Assembly: GCA_052148155.1 (NCBI GenBank)
Contig: JBKQIY010000037.1
Coordinates: 1 to 44,765, forward strand
DNA from: JBBQER01 sp052148155
Lineage (GTDB): Bacteria; Actinomycetota; Acidimicrobiia; IMCC26256; PALSA-610
DNA: 44,765 nucleotides
Direction of reading: 5' to 3'
Shown here: piece by piece, positions 25,271-34,261 of the stretch
Position numbering within the stretch: the stretch's first letter is position 1
Layout: each line of letters starts with the position of its first letter
Program-made: the position numbers and the translations under genes
Notes under the pieces: generated by a model
The model's database searches: none
The model's input: the letters and a program-made list of their open reading frames with translations, nothing else
Told to the model about the DNA's origin: nothing

Positions 25271-25425
25271 CCGAAGGCGGTCGCGTTGAGTTCACGCTGG
25301 ACGAGCTCATCGCAATCATCGAGGACATCATGAGCGTCGCCGACGCCTGCTCGGCGCCGGCGATGAGGTCGACGCGTTCCTCTTGGATCAAGTGGCAAAC
25401 CAGCTGCTGATCCGTGTTCGGCGCT
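25267..25425 (+). pseudogene. Frameshifted copy of the small helical gene
   Basis: Starts MTEGGRVEFTLDELIAIIED like the intact gene at 38349 but one base is lost near 25351 (GACGCCTGCTC against GACGAATTGCTC), so the frame breaks after SVADA and stops early. The rest of the homologous DNA continues to about 25540 out of frame. Confidence 0.75.
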
Positions 25426-25680
25426 GACTGACCTCGCGATCAGGCGCCGCGAACACGCTTTCACACGCAACCGCAACCGACCTTCATCAACGCCTCGCGA
25501 AACTCTCGCGGACTAACTACGGACTCGAGGCCGGAACGGTTCCGGGCCGGACCTCGCGCATGGCGCGCGACCTGGGTTTCACGAGTGGACCTGATCGCGC
25601 TGCGTTCGAAGCCGGCACTCTTCGACGCGATTGCTCCCGCAACCTGACGGTCCGGCCGATGGTCGTCGTCGGCTCACCAC

Positions 25681-26823
25681 TCAGAAGTGGTTCGGTCCGA
25701 ACCACCGACGAACTCGCGTGGCCTCCCACTCTCGCTTCTCCTCAGCCAGACCAGGGCTCGGGGCAGTGAACTTCGCGACCGGAGTGTCGTACGACAGAAA
25801 GTTGACATCGATCCGACCCACGAGGTCGTCGCCCAACTCGACGTAGCAGCCCGCCACGCCGTCGTATGGCAACGGTTCAGTGTCTTGCGTGAGCTTGGCA
25901 ATGAGGACTTTCGCGACGGTCGCTGCCTCACCCTCGGCGATTCCCCCCGCGCGCGGCACTGGTGCGCTCGTCACGTCGCCGATCGCGTAGACGTTGGGAA
26001 ACTTCGTCGCGAAGGTGGCCGGGTTGACCGGAATCCAGCCGTCCTCGGCGAGTTCGGACGCGGCGACGACCTCGGGAGCGCAATGCACCGGGATGCCGAG
26101 GAAGAGGTCGTAGGGCAGGACGCGCCCGTCGTCGACATGAGCGACGTGGTCCTGTGGATCGAGACGGACCACTTTCGACCCGGGCCAGTACTCGACACCA
26201 TGCTCCTCGAGGATGGCCGTCAGCGCCGCCGACGTTTTCTGCGAGATCGGAATGGGCGCGGGCATCGGATTGACAAGATGAATGGTCGACGATGCACGCA
26301 GTCCACGCTGAGCGAGGTAGTTGTCCACGAGGAGGGCCGTCTCGACCGGCGCTCCGGGGCACTTGAAGAACGGACCGAGCACACCCACGATGACGGCGCC
26401 GCCGTTGAAGGCCGCGAGCGCGTCTCGGGCTCGCTCCGCGCCGGCGAAGGAGTAGAACTCGAACCCATCTTCCGCGAGTCCCGGCGTCGCCGCCACGTCA
26501 TAGTCGGCTCCGAGCGCGACGACGAGGATGTCGGCCTCGTAGGTGGCAACGTCGGTGACGACTCGGCGGCGCTCGGGATCGATGGCCGTCACTGTCTCTT
26601 GACAGAACTCGACTCCCGGCTTGTCGATGGCGCGATACGGGTTCCACACTTCGGATTCCTGGCGCCGCCCGAACATGACATCGAGCTTCGAGAAGCCGAA
26701 CATGAACGCGTCGCTCTTGTCGATGAGAGTGATCCGCACCTTGTCGGGTATCGCGTCGGACAGCCCCGTCACGAGCTCGAGACCGCCGAATCCCGCTCCC
26801 AAAACGACGACATGCTCAGCCAT
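25681..26823 (-). CDS. FAD-dependent NAD(P)/quinone oxidoreductase (SQR/NDH-2-like)
   Basis: A 380-residue pyridine-nucleotide-disulphide-oxidoreductase-type flavoprotein. The FAD site VVVLGAGFGGLELVTGLSDA opens the protein. A second Rossmann-type strand (GGAVIVGVLGPFFKCPGAP) lies near residue 140, and the C-terminal FAD contact FPNVYAIGDVTSAPVPRAGG near 285. The KCPGAP cysteine is placed like the active-site cysteine of sulfide:quinone reductases, but the other SQR cysteines are not clear, so substrate is open. ATG 26823 is chosen since GAGFGG then starts at residue 9. It occupies the cargo position between module copy 1 and the tRNA-Ala half at 27103. Confidence 0.87.
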   Translation of the reverse strand: MAEHVVVLGAGFGGLELVTGLSDAIPDKVRITLIDKSDAFMFGFSKLDVMFGRRQESEVWNPYRAIDKPGVEFCQETVTAIDPERRRVVTDVATYEADILVVALGADYDVAATPGLAEDGFEFYSFAGAERARDALAAFNGGAVIVGVLGPFFKCPGAPVETALLVDNYLAQRGLRASSTIHLVNPMPAPIPISQKTSAALTAILEEHGVEYWPGSKVVRLDPQDHVAHVDDGRVLPYDLFLGIPVHCAPEVVAASELAEDGWIPVNPATFATKFPNVYAIGDVTSAPVPRAGGIAEGEAATVAKVLIAKLTQDTEPLPYDGVAGCYVELGDDLVGRIDVNFLSYDTPVAKFTAPSPGLAEEKREWEATRVRRWFGPNHF

Positions 26824-27102
26824 GAACGCAGGATAGTAAGGCGATGCCGACACGTTCGGGAGATCAGCCGTGGCCAACGGCTACGCGACCGTTGAACAGC
26901 GTTCCAGTCTTGCGCTTCAAGACTCGACTGATGTCGGACCCGATTCAACGCGACGCCTGTCCCAACAACCCACCAGGCGAGCCGGAACCGCTCACCTATG
27001 TGTCCTGGGACACGCGTTCGGGAAGGGTGCGCCATGGCCTCGAGCTGCTTCGCATCTGGAACGTCGAGGGTTCGACAGAGCAACCTCAGCTCTCGGATCA
27101 AC

Positions 27103-27145
27103 GGAGGTGATGGGACTTGAACCCACGACTTCTACCTTGCGAACG
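27103..27145 (-). tRNA. 3' half of tRNA-Ala(CGC), att-like (left)
   Basis: On the minus strand from 27143: anticodon loop TTCGCAA (anticodon CGC), the 3' anticodon strand (GGTAG), variable loop AAGTC, T arm GTGGG-TTCAAGT-CCCAT and acceptor strand CACCTCC ending at 27103. U at position 70 fits the G3-U70 identity of tRNA-Ala. The 5' half is absent: upstream DNA does not fold as D arm or acceptor. A 43-bp direct copy with one mismatch is at 39886-39928; similarity continues about 40 bp past the 3' end (27061-27102). This is the usual footprint of integration into a tRNA anticodon loop. Confidence 0.7.
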
Positions 27146-27502
27146 TTTTCAGCGCGCCCTTCTGACCTGCGTCCACCCGCCGACCTCCTGCTGAACTGCG
27201 AAGACGCTCATCGGTAGTTCGCGTCACTTTTTTTTCACGTCCCGCGGACTTTCGCGGACCGACGATCAGTGAACGGGTCGACCGTGCACAGTCGTCGAGC
27301 GGTATAGGTCCCTCGCCCGACGTCGCCACTGCGCGATCGCGACCGGCCACGGTCCCGGCGTTGTGGGGATATCCCAGACGCAGGCTACGCAGCCCTCTTG
27401 AACCTCGGTCTCGCGGGATCTGCTCGTTCCGCTTCGTCGTGCCATGCGGGCGCGAGCTGAGGAGAAGTTCGACAGGGAAGGGAGGGGCGGCGAACACGTC
27501 CC
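27146..27502. other. 357-bp stretch inside the left island end
   Basis: No gene recognised. It contains a run of eight T at about 27228-27236, followed by a small CCGCG-n6-CGCGG hairpin. The T run precedes the hairpin on the plus strand, so it does not fit a terminator. No arm-type repeats like those beside the right tRNA half were found. Confidence 0.4.
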
Positions 27503-27539
27503 TTGACATGTGAGTATTTACTCACCTATCATGCGTTGA
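27503..27539 (+). promoter_or_regulatory. ArsR promoter with operator in the spacer
   Basis: -35 TTGACA (27503-27508), 18-bp spacer, -10 TATCAT (27527-27532). The spacer carries a perfect palindrome GTGAGTATTTACTCAC (27510-27525). GTG 27540 lies seven bases after the -10, so the transcript should be leaderless. The layout matches the promoter at 7619-7648. Confidence 0.75.
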
Positions 27540-27860
27540 GTGACAGACGATGACCTCGTCTTCAAGGCACTGGCAGACCCGACCCGACGCTCCTTGCTCG
27601 ACAAGCTCTTCGCGCGCGACGGGCGCACGCTTACCGAGTTGGGGTCCGAGTTCGACATGACGCGCTTTGGCGTCATGAGCCACCTGCGAGTCCTCGAAGA
27701 CGCCGGCCTCGTCGTCACTCGGCGGTCGGGCCGAGAAAAGCTGCATTTCCTGAACCCCGTGCCAATCCGCCTGATCCACGACCGGTGGATCGACAAGTAC
27801 ACCGAGCGCCAAGTGTCGGCGCTTACCCACCTCAAGTCGACGCTGGAGGAAGCGCAATGA
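27540..27860 (+). CDS. ArsR-family repressor (leaderless)
   Basis: A 106-residue winged-helix repressor: FKALADPTRRSLLDKLFARD, recognition region MTRFGVMSHLRVLEDAGLVV, wing TRRSGREKLHFLNP, then a helix HDRWIDKYTER. No metal-binding cysteines. GTG 27540 is supported by the promoter boxes directly upstream. It overlaps the SRPBCC gene by four bases (ATGA) and should repress both through the spacer palindrome. Confidence 0.9.
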   Translation: MTDDDLVFKALADPTRRSLLDKLFARDGRTLTELGSEFDMTRFGVMSHLRVLEDAGLVVTRRSGREKLHFLNPVPIRLIHDRWIDKYTERQVSALTHLKSTLEEAQ

Positions 27861-28354
27861 CAAACGCAACCCAGACCACGCTGTACGTGCACCGCGTCTA
27901 CATCAACGCTCCCGTGCAAAAGGTGTGGGACGCCATAACGGATCCCGGATGGAACGACCGTTACGGCTACCGCGCACCCAGCCAATACGACCTGAAGCCC
28001 GGCGGCCTTTACTCGGTGCGCTCAACCGACGAGATGCAGGCGCAAGGTGCACCGGAGGTCCTCATCGACGGGGAAGTCATCGAGTGCGACCCGCCGACGC
28101 GTCTCGTGCAGACATGGCGAGCGTTCTTCACCCCGGAGACCGCCGCGGAAGGCTTCACGCGCCTCACGTGGGAGCTCGACGAGGAGCGACCCGGGCTGAC
28201 GCGCCTCACCGTTACCCACGACGTCGAGAACGCCCCCAACGTCGCCGCAGCAACAACAACTAACGACGCGAAACTGCACGAAGGCGGCGGAGGCTGGGCA
28301 TGGATCCTCAGCGACCTCAAGAGCTTCCTTGAGAGCGGCGACGCCACCGATTGA
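27857..28354 (+). CDS. SRPBCC-domain protein (AHSA1-like)
   Basis: A 165-residue protein: VHRVYINAPVQKVWDAITDP at the start, LKPGGLYSVRS and GEVIECDPPTRLVQTWRAFF in the middle, and the C-terminal helix GGWAWILSDLKSFLESG. A complete single SRPBCC domain with a hydrophobic cavity, ligand unknown. Translationally coupled to the ArsR gene. Second ArsR/SRPBCC pair of the window; the other (6855-7612) carries an added DUF2182 gene. Confidence 0.9.
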   Translation: MTNATQTTLYVHRVYINAPVQKVWDAITDPGWNDRYGYRAPSQYDLKPGGLYSVRSTDEMQAQGAPEVLIDGEVIECDPPTRLVQTWRAFFTPETAAEGFTRLTWELDEERPGLTRLTVTHDVENAPNVAAATTTNDAKLHEGGGGWAWILSDLKSFLESGDATD

Positions 28355-28561
28355 GCAGACCGGAAGCCCGAGAACCTGCAGCTGCACTCCTGCGCACGGC
28401 GGCGTTCGGGCCGGTCAAGGTTCCTCGTCACGAGTGTCCCATGCACGTCGCCGACCCGCCGTACAGGGGCACCCCAGGGTGCATGATTCTGGGACGTTGT
28501 CATGGGGCAGTTTGGGCCGGCGAGTTCGTGGTGGTGACGGTGAGATACCACACTGTGGTTT

Positions 28562-29899
28562 GTGGACGTTCCTGAGACGCAGTTTGTGAAAACGGCCGAT
28601 GGGGTTCATGTCGCGTATCAAGTCTGGGGCGACGGACCGCTTGACTTGGTCGTCGTCCGCGACGCCGCGCATCCGGTCGATCTGCTGTGGGAGGAACCGA
28701 CACTGACCCCGGTGTTGGAACGGCTCGGCGGGTTCAGCCGCAACATTTGGATCGATACTCGAGGGTGGGGAAGTTCGGACGCGCTGACGTTGGGGGCGGT
28801 GCCGAACCTCGACGCCTGGAACGATGACATTGGTGCGGTGATGGATGCGGTCGGCTCACAACGAACTGCGCTTGTCGGCATCAGCGAGTCGGGCGTTGCC
28901 GCGATGTTCTTTGCCGCGAGCTTTCCGGAGCGAATCTCGGCGTTGATCTTGTTCAACACGTTCGCCCGCTTCGTGAAAGGACCCGATTATCCGTACGGGA
29001 TCCCGCCCGAGGCGCGGGATCGCTACCTCGACGCGGTGCGCCAGGCGTGGGGGAAGCCGGCGATCTTGGACTTCCGAGCGCCCAGCATGAAAGCAAACGA
29101 CCGGTGGTGTCGGTCGTTCCTGCGGGCGCAGCGCCTGAGCGCCAGTGCCGCGACCGCGAGTTCGTTCATGGACGTGGTCATGGACACCAACGTGCACGAC
29201 GTCTTGGGCTCCATTCAGGCTCCAACGCTGGTCATGCATCGACGAGACAACGTCCACGTCCGAGTCGAGCACGGCCGTTACCTCGCCGAACACATCCCGG
29301 GCGCGGTCTACAAGGAGCTGGCTGGCAGCGACCACGCGTACTCCGCAGGCGACACCGATGCGTGGGCGGACGAGATGGAGCAGTTCTTGACCGGTGTTCG
29401 GCCCGCGCCGCCGAGCGAGCGGGTCTTGTCCACGGTCTTGTTCACCGACATCGTGGGGTCGACACAACACAATGCCGAGATGGGAGATCGGGCCTGGCGC
29501 GCGTCGTTAGACGCTCACGACGCGATCCTTCGCGCGCATCTGGAGCGATACCGAGGCCGGGAAGTCAAGACCACCGGCGATGGGTTCCTCGCCACCTTCG
29601 ACGGACCTGCTCGCGCGATTCGCTGCGCGTGCGCGATCCGCGACGCGGTCAATGGGATCGGGATGGAGGTCCGGGCAGGCGTTCACACCGGCGAGATCGA
29701 GCTGCGCGGCGACGACGTCGCCGGCATCGCGGTCGTCATCGGTCAGCGAGTGTCCGCCATCGCCGGACCTAACGAAGTCCTCGTCTCACGCACAGTCGTG
29801 GACCTCGTCGCCGGCTCAGGAATCGACTTCGACAACCACGGCGAACACGCCCTCAAGGGCGTTCCCGACCGATGGCAGATCTACGCCGTCGCCGGCTAA
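28562..29899 (+). CDS. Alpha/beta hydrolase fused to class III adenylate/guanylate cyclase
   Basis: A 445-residue fusion. The N-terminal hydrolase (1-275) has nucleophile elbow GISESG (Ser about 105) and a late histidine SDHAYS (about 258). The C-terminal cyclase (about 285-445) has metal-binding aspartates in TVLFTDIVGSTQ and KTTGDGFLATF. In the catalytic helix, canonical N-x-x-x-R reads V-x-x-x-R (AVVIGQRV): the transition-state asparagine is valine while arginine remains, so cyclase activity is uncertain. The layout is known among actinobacterial cyclases. GTG 28562 has no clear ribosome binding site. The hydrolase part may sense a ligand to control the cyclase (inference). Confidence 0.88.
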   Translation: MDVPETQFVKTADGVHVAYQVWGDGPLDLVVVRDAAHPVDLLWEEPTLTPVLERLGGFSRNIWIDTRGWGSSDALTLGAVPNLDAWNDDIGAVMDAVGSQRTALVGISESGVAAMFFAASFPERISALILFNTFARFVKGPDYPYGIPPEARDRYLDAVRQAWGKPAILDFRAPSMKANDRWCRSFLRAQRLSASAATASSFMDVVMDTNVHDVLGSIQAPTLVMHRRDNVHVRVEHGRYLAEHIPGAVYKELAGSDHAYSAGDTDAWADEMEQFLTGVRPAPPSERVLSTVLFTDIVGSTQHNAEMGDRAWRASLDAHDAILRAHLERYRGREVKTTGDGFLATFDGPARAIRCACAIRDAVNGIGMEVRAGVHTGEIELRGDDVAGIAVVIGQRVSAIAGPNEVLVSRTVVDLVAGSGIDFDNHGEHALKGVPDRWQIYAVAG

Positions 29900-30193
29900 C
29901 AATCACCAGACCAGGCGGCCTCTCTCTTCTGTACACCCTGCATTGCCAGCATCCCCCGCCGGCCATACTCCCGGTGACCCGGAGCCGGCGCCTCGGTGAT
30001 ACCCGAGGCGCGTCGTTCTGGGACAGGTGTTGTGGGACCGCCGTGATATGTGCGGCCCGACCTCGTCGAATGACGAGCGCCGAGAGCGCTCAATTTGTGC
30101 GTGTCGCGTCCCATTCCTGCAGAGATCTACTGCTCAGTTGGATACTTTGCGTCTGTCGACGGGCGTCCCCGGCGACGTACCGGGAGCGTCAAC

Positions 30194-30655
30194 ATGAGTT
30201 ACACAGTGGACTTCGTCAACGTCTCGACCGTCGGCCTGGAGTCGTCGCCGGTGGCGACCACACTCGCTGGCCTCCGGGCGAACGAAGCTCGCTATTTCAA
30301 GAACAAGTACGACCACGTCTTCACGGTCGTACCGGCCGCCAAGGCAAAGAAGGCCATCGACTGGGTGCACCGCATCCTCAAGGAGGAGCGCGACATCGTG
30401 ATCGCCTCGCCTGCGCTCGAGGGGACGACATTCCAGGTCGAGAACATCCGGTGGACCTACGTGTTCTACGAGAGCGGGCTCTCGATCAATGTGCTCTACC
30501 CGCTGGACCTACCGAAGAAGCGAGCGGTCGGGTTCAAGCTCTCCGAAGGGATGGATGTCCCCGCCGAGCTCGGCTCATTCAAGTTCGCGCGGCAGAAGTC
30601 GAAGCTAGCCGGGACGATTCGCGGCTCGTACTTCGTGATCAAGGGCGAGTACTGA
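30194..30655 (+). CDS. Hypothetical protein
   Basis: A 153-residue protein with good coding character (MSYTVDFVNVSTVGLESSPV; RWTYVFYESGLSINVLYPLD; FKFARQKSKLAGTIRGSYFV). A GGGAG ribosome binding site is placed six bases before ATG 30194. Lysine/arginine-rich near the C-terminus. No signal peptide, membrane segment or known motif recognised. The 294 bp upstream (29900-30193) hold nothing clear. Confidence 0.65.
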   Translation: MSYTVDFVNVSTVGLESSPVATTLAGLRANEARYFKNKYDHVFTVVPAAKAKKAIDWVHRILKEERDIVIASPALEGTTFQVENIRWTYVFYESGLSINVLYPLDLPKKRAVGFKLSEGMDVPAELGSFKFARQKSKLAGTIRGSYFVIKGEY

Positions 30656-30897
30656 GATCGTCGAGCATCCAATCCGCCGTCCTGCCCGCGCATTCGCCGG
30701 TTCGGGCAGGTGACGACCGTCGAGTGGAACCTTTAGGCGTGCCGGGCCGGTCACCTGGGCCGAGCGCCGACTCGGCTTTCGACCAGAGATCGTGCTGAGA
30801 AACGAAAGGCGCCGCCGTTGTGGCGCGCGTGGAACGCACCGGTTCTCAGTGCGGCTCAGGTCGAGGCGCTTCTCCCCGACGGGCGTATGTTGTGGCA

Positions 30898-31458
30898 ATG
30901 AATAGTCGAACGCCATTGGTGCTTGGTATCTCGATCGTTGGCCTGGCGATCACGGGCTGCGGGTCGGGGAGCAGTCATACCGCCAGCCCCACGACCGCCC
31001 CGCCGGCGACCACCGCCCCGGCCGCGACCACCGCCCCGGCCGCGACCACCGTGCCGGCCCCGACCACCGGGGTTGTGGCGGCGGGAGCCCCGACCTGCCC
31101 GACGATGGCGCAGGCTGATGCCGCGCTGGGGGTCTCCGACACCGGGCCTATCCGCACCGGTATTGGAGGGGGTGGGATTCTGTGCAGGTACAGCGGCGCT
31201 GGTGGAATATCGGCGGTCGCGATCTATGCGGCCCAAACAGCGACCGTCTTCGCCGGGATGGTCTCTCACGCGGACGACAAGGTGACCGGGATGCAGCCGG
31301 TCTCCGGCGTCGGGAGCGGGGCCTTCTTCCTCACCGCGGGCGGACGCTCTGTCGTGAACGCGTACTCCAACGGGAGCCGCACCGTAGTAGCTGCCCAGGG
31401 TCCAGGCGCCGCGGCCCCGATCGAAGCTCTGGCCCGGGTCGCCCTGTCCCACGACTGA
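30898..31458 (+). CDS. Secreted lipoprotein with Ala/Thr/Pro linker
   Basis: A 186-residue protein. Signal: MNSRTPLVLGISIVGLAITG, then the lipobox cysteine at residue 21. A repetitive linker of PATTAPAATT-like units (about 30-55) leads to an exported domain with two cysteines (PTCPTMAQADAALGVSDTG; GILCRYSG), which may form a disulfide; the pattern resembles the DUF3558-like actinobacterial lipoproteins but I cannot confirm that. ATG 30898 is the only start that gives a proper signal peptide. Confidence 0.75.
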   Translation: MNSRTPLVLGISIVGLAITGCGSGSSHTASPTTAPPATTAPAATTAPAATTVPAPTTGVVAAGAPTCPTMAQADAALGVSDTGPIRTGIGGGGILCRYSGAGGISAVAIYAAQTATVFAGMVSHADDKVTGMQPVSGVGSGAFFLTAGGRSVVNAYSNGSRTVVAAQGPGAAAPIEALARVALSHD

Positions 31459-31721
31459 CTGGCGAGCACCGTCGCAGGCTCGAACGCTGGGTTATCGCTT
31501 TAGCCCTTCGTGGCCGCCGTTCGTATTGACCCCTGCGGGTCGAGTTCTGGGCGCGCGCTCTCGCTCTGGGGCGTCACCCGTCGCGTCGCTCTGTGCCGTT
31601 CAAGGGGATGGCGTAACGCTCTCCGGGCATTGTGCGCTTTCGTCCTCGTCGGCGGGGTGTGATGGCGTCGAGGGGAGGTTGAAACAGCGGGCGAGTTCCT
31701 TCGCGCCGAGTTTGACAACGA

Positions 31722-32375
31722 TCAGAGCGGTTGGAGGAGCATCTCGGTGCCGGGACAGCCGATCTCCGGCGGCCAATGGTCAGACCGCTGCTCGGCGAGT
31801 GGCTCGAACCCCGCCTTGATGTACGCACGGCGCGCCCGCTCGTTTTCGATGAAGACTGAGATCTGCGCGTACTCGAAGCCGCGCTCGCGACCGTGTCCGA
31901 GTAGCTGGTGAAGCAGCCCATCGACCAAGCCTTGCCGACGCATCTCAGGCTTGGTCGCGACGTTCTCGATGACCCACCGAGGGCCAGGTGGGCCTGGATT
32001 GTCCATGATGAATCCGCTCATCATCACATCCCTACGGCGAACATACTCGGGGTTCTCGGCATCGATGCGTTCCGCAGCAGTGGCTGCCATTATCTCGGGC
32101 AGTGCCACTTCGAAGCCTTGCGTGGACGAGTCGTAGGCGCACATCGCCGCGCCTGGCTCGCCGTCGAGTTCCGCGACGAGGAACAGCGACCACTGGAACA
32201 TGTGCACCGTGTCAGTTGTCGTCATGCGACGAAGGAATGACAGCGTGGCTGCTTCATCCGAGGCGTTTAGGTACTCCCAGATACCTCGGTCGAGGTGCGA
32301 TCGCGACGCCGCCAACATCACCCACGTCAAGAGTTCGAGGTCGCTCTCAGTGGCGCGGCGGATCCGGACACTCAT
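31722..32375 (-). CDS. GNAT-family N-acetyltransferase
   Basis: A 217-residue protein. The N-terminus IRRATESDLELLTWVML and the acetyl-CoA loop VATKPEMRRQGLVDGLLHQL (R/Q-x-x-G-x-A/G type, about residue 143), then ENERARRAYIKAGFEPLAEQ, are classical GNAT motifs. Substrate unknown. It is convergent with the lipoprotein gene across 263 bp with no recognised feature. Confidence 0.87.
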   Translation of the reverse strand: MSVRIRRATESDLELLTWVMLAASRSHLDRGIWEYLNASDEAATLSFLRRMTTTDTVHMFQWSLFLVAELDGEPGAAMCAYDSSTQGFEVALPEIMAATAAERIDAENPEYVRRRDVMMSGFIMDNPGPPGPRWVIENVATKPEMRRQGLVDGLLHQLLGHGRERGFEYAQISVFIENERARRAYIKAGFEPLAEQRSDHWPPEIGCPGTEMLLQPL

Positions 32376-32572
32376 GCGGTTCTACGTTAGTGGCGTATCG
32401 CGCGAGACGAACCGATACGCGCTGCGGTCTGTGCACCTTATCGACGCTTCCGAAGCCATCCCAGAACTATCGGAACGCACGGCGTATCAGCGTGTCGCGC
32501 GCACCTCGGCCGCGAGGTTCTGGCCCACGCAATGGCAGTTTTGTCCAATCGGCATTGTCGCCGAGTCGGGTT

Positions 32573-33553
32573 CTACGGGTTGGGTTCGTCGGGGAATGTG
32601 GGTGCGAGTGTGTGGAGGCGCGCTTTGGTGGCGTTGTCGCACAGTGCTCCTTGCAGGCCTGCGGCGTATGCGTCTGCGACGGATATCCCAAGCGCACTCG
32701 CGGCTTGGTATTCGCGGCCGAGATCGGTGTCGAACATGGCTGGATCGTCGGTGCTGATCGAGCAGGCGACGCCCGCGGCACGCATGATCGGCAAGGGATG
32801 GGCCGCGAGCGACGCGACCGCGCCGGTGCGGACGTTCGAGATCGGGCACACATCGCAGACGACCCCTCGGTCGGCGAGTTCGTGCAGCAGCTCGGTGTCG
32901 TCAACCGCGCGGATCCCGTGCCGCAACCGAGTGGCGCCGAGGACGTCGAGCGCTCGGCGTATCGACGCGGTCCCGGCGACCTCACCCGCATGCGGAACCG
33001 ACCCGAGTCCACCGTCGCGCGCAAGGCGAAATGCCCGCTCGTACGGCTCGGGCGGAAACTCGACCTCGAGCCCGCCCAACCCGACACCGACGACGCCACG
33101 GTCGCGGAATCGCACCGCGGTAACTGCGGTCGCGATCGCAGCTTCGATCGGATAGCCACGCGGGATGTCCGGGGTGAGGCGCACGACCACGCCGGTTTCT
33201 TCCTCGGCCTGTTGGGCACCGTCGCAGTAGCCGGCGAACACCGCCTCCAAGGAGGCGCCGCCTTGCACGCGGGCTGGCGTGAAGATGCCCTCGAGATAGA
33301 CGCAGCCATAGGACGCGGCTTCGCGCGCATAGTCGACGACGATCTCGCGGAAGTCGTCGGGCGTGCGAAGTACCGCGGTCGTCGCGACCCACATCTCAAT
33401 GAAGTGATTGAAGTCGCGGAAACGCATCAGCGCCGCGAGGTCCTCAGCGGTGTCGGCCGGAAGCGACACACCGTTGCGGCGCGCGATCCGCAGCAGTCGG
33501 GGAGCCCGGATCGTCCCTTCGAAGTGTACGTGCAGTTCAATTTTCGGGTCCAT
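32573..33553 (-). CDS. add: Adenosine deaminase-family protein
   Basis: A 326-residue TIM-barrel amidohydrolase. All zinc and catalytic residues of adenosine deaminases are visible: HVHFEGT (residues 8-14), VPHAGE near 190, RLRHGIRAV near 215 and STDDPAMF near 270. Length fits. It converts adenosine (or a related aminopurine) to inosine; some relatives act on other purines or adenine, so the exact substrate is inferred. A GGGGGACC ribosome binding site precedes the ATG. It stands alone in the island region. Confidence 0.88.
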   Translation of the reverse strand: MDPKIELHVHFEGTIRAPRLLRIARRNGVSLPADTAEDLAALMRFRDFNHFIEMWVATTAVLRTPDDFREIVVDYAREAASYGCVYLEGIFTPARVQGGASLEAVFAGYCDGAQQAEEETGVVVRLTPDIPRGYPIEAAIATAVTAVRFRDRGVVGVGLGGLEVEFPPEPYERAFRLARDGGLGSVPHAGEVAGTASIRRALDVLGATRLRHGIRAVDDTELLHELADRGVVCDVCPISNVRTGAVASLAAHPLPIMRAAGVACSISTDDPAMFDTDLGREYQAASALGISVADAYAAGLQGALCDNATKARLHTLAPTFPDEPNP

Positions 33554-34255
33554 ACCACGGTCCCCCTTTTTTGTTCAGCGCCGCCACTCCCCCACACTCG
33601 GGCTCGACCGCCCAACGACGCATACCACAAGCAGTGCTTCGACCGCGCCGGACATCAACACTGAGTTCCCAAAGACCACGAACCGGCCGGTCACCCGCCC
33701 GTCCAATGCCGCGACCTCCCCGCAAACATCCCGAGCTGGCCCACTACGAGAACCTCTCGGCGGCTGACATCGCGACGCCGCGACGCGACCGATCTGCCAA
33801 ACTCGCGCGCCGTCGTTCTGCGCGCACCATCTCGCTGGTCTCGGCCGCCCGTATCAGCGCGATTGGCGCGCATGACGAACGTCGAGTCTCCGTCCGAGCC
33901 TCCGCCGCGGCGCTTGGGTTGGTCCTCGGGGTCAACACCAGCACCGTCTGGCGTACGTTCCGCAATGCAACATACCGATGCGAGACCCCGCACGGCCCTT
34001 CGCCATCCTCGTTCGCCGCAGGGGCTCGGCACGCCTGCACAGTTGGCGAAGCTTCGATCGCGAACGACCTCGCCAGCTACCCGGCGTACTGAGAGACGTG
34101 CGGTCCGTCGTTTTGTCGCGCGCATTTGGGGGCATCGCTTTGCTGCGGTCGTGTGCGTTCTGGGGACAGAACGCTGCAGCATTTTCTGTGCGGTGGCAAT
34201 CTCACACCCGAGCGGACAGTATGCGTGCGACCTTGGGCATGAGGAGCGTTTATCC
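33554..34255. other. 700-bp stretch without a certain gene
   Basis: A plus-strand frame from ATG 33706 to 34092 is the best candidate: it has an HTH-like segment (LGLVLGVNTSTVWRTFRN) and an N-terminal part with HPELAHYENLSAADIA. It lacks a ribosome binding site and is arginine-rich, so it may be a remnant of a DNA-binding protein. Nothing else was recognised. Confidence 0.3.
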
Positions 34256-34261
34256 GTGGAC

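Larger units (their letters stand above)
25065..25646 (+). repeat. Att-proximal module, copy 1 (decayed)
   Basis: About 580 bp closely similar to 38141-38734 in the same orientation, with small indels. It contains the truncated DNA-binding gene, the frameshifted small gene and a shared tail near 25559-25646 that includes TTTCACGAGTGGACCTGATC in both copies. In both copies the block is followed by a minus-strand cargo gene and then a tRNA-Ala 3' half. Confidence 0.85.

Noticed and set aside
27103..27189. Complete tRNA with a GGAGGT-like 5' end at about 27188
   Set aside because: A GGAGGTC lies 86 nt upstream on the minus strand, but the sequence between does not form a D arm or a paired anticodon stem, so only the 3' half is supported.
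26870..27217. Plus-strand frame containing MGLEPTTSTLRT
   Set aside because: This peptide is the translation of the antisense of the tRNA-Ala 3' half; it is a common false protein next to att sites.
27228..27262. T8 tract and GC hairpin as a terminator
   Set aside because: The T run lies before the hairpin on the plus strand and reads as A on the minus strand, so it fits an intrinsic terminator in neither direction.
33571..34092. 173-codon plus-strand frame as a definite regulator gene
   Set aside because: Only a short HTH-like segment looks real; no ribosome binding site, the first 45 codons are antisense to the adenosine deaminase promoter, and composition is shadow-like. Kept only as a possible remnant.
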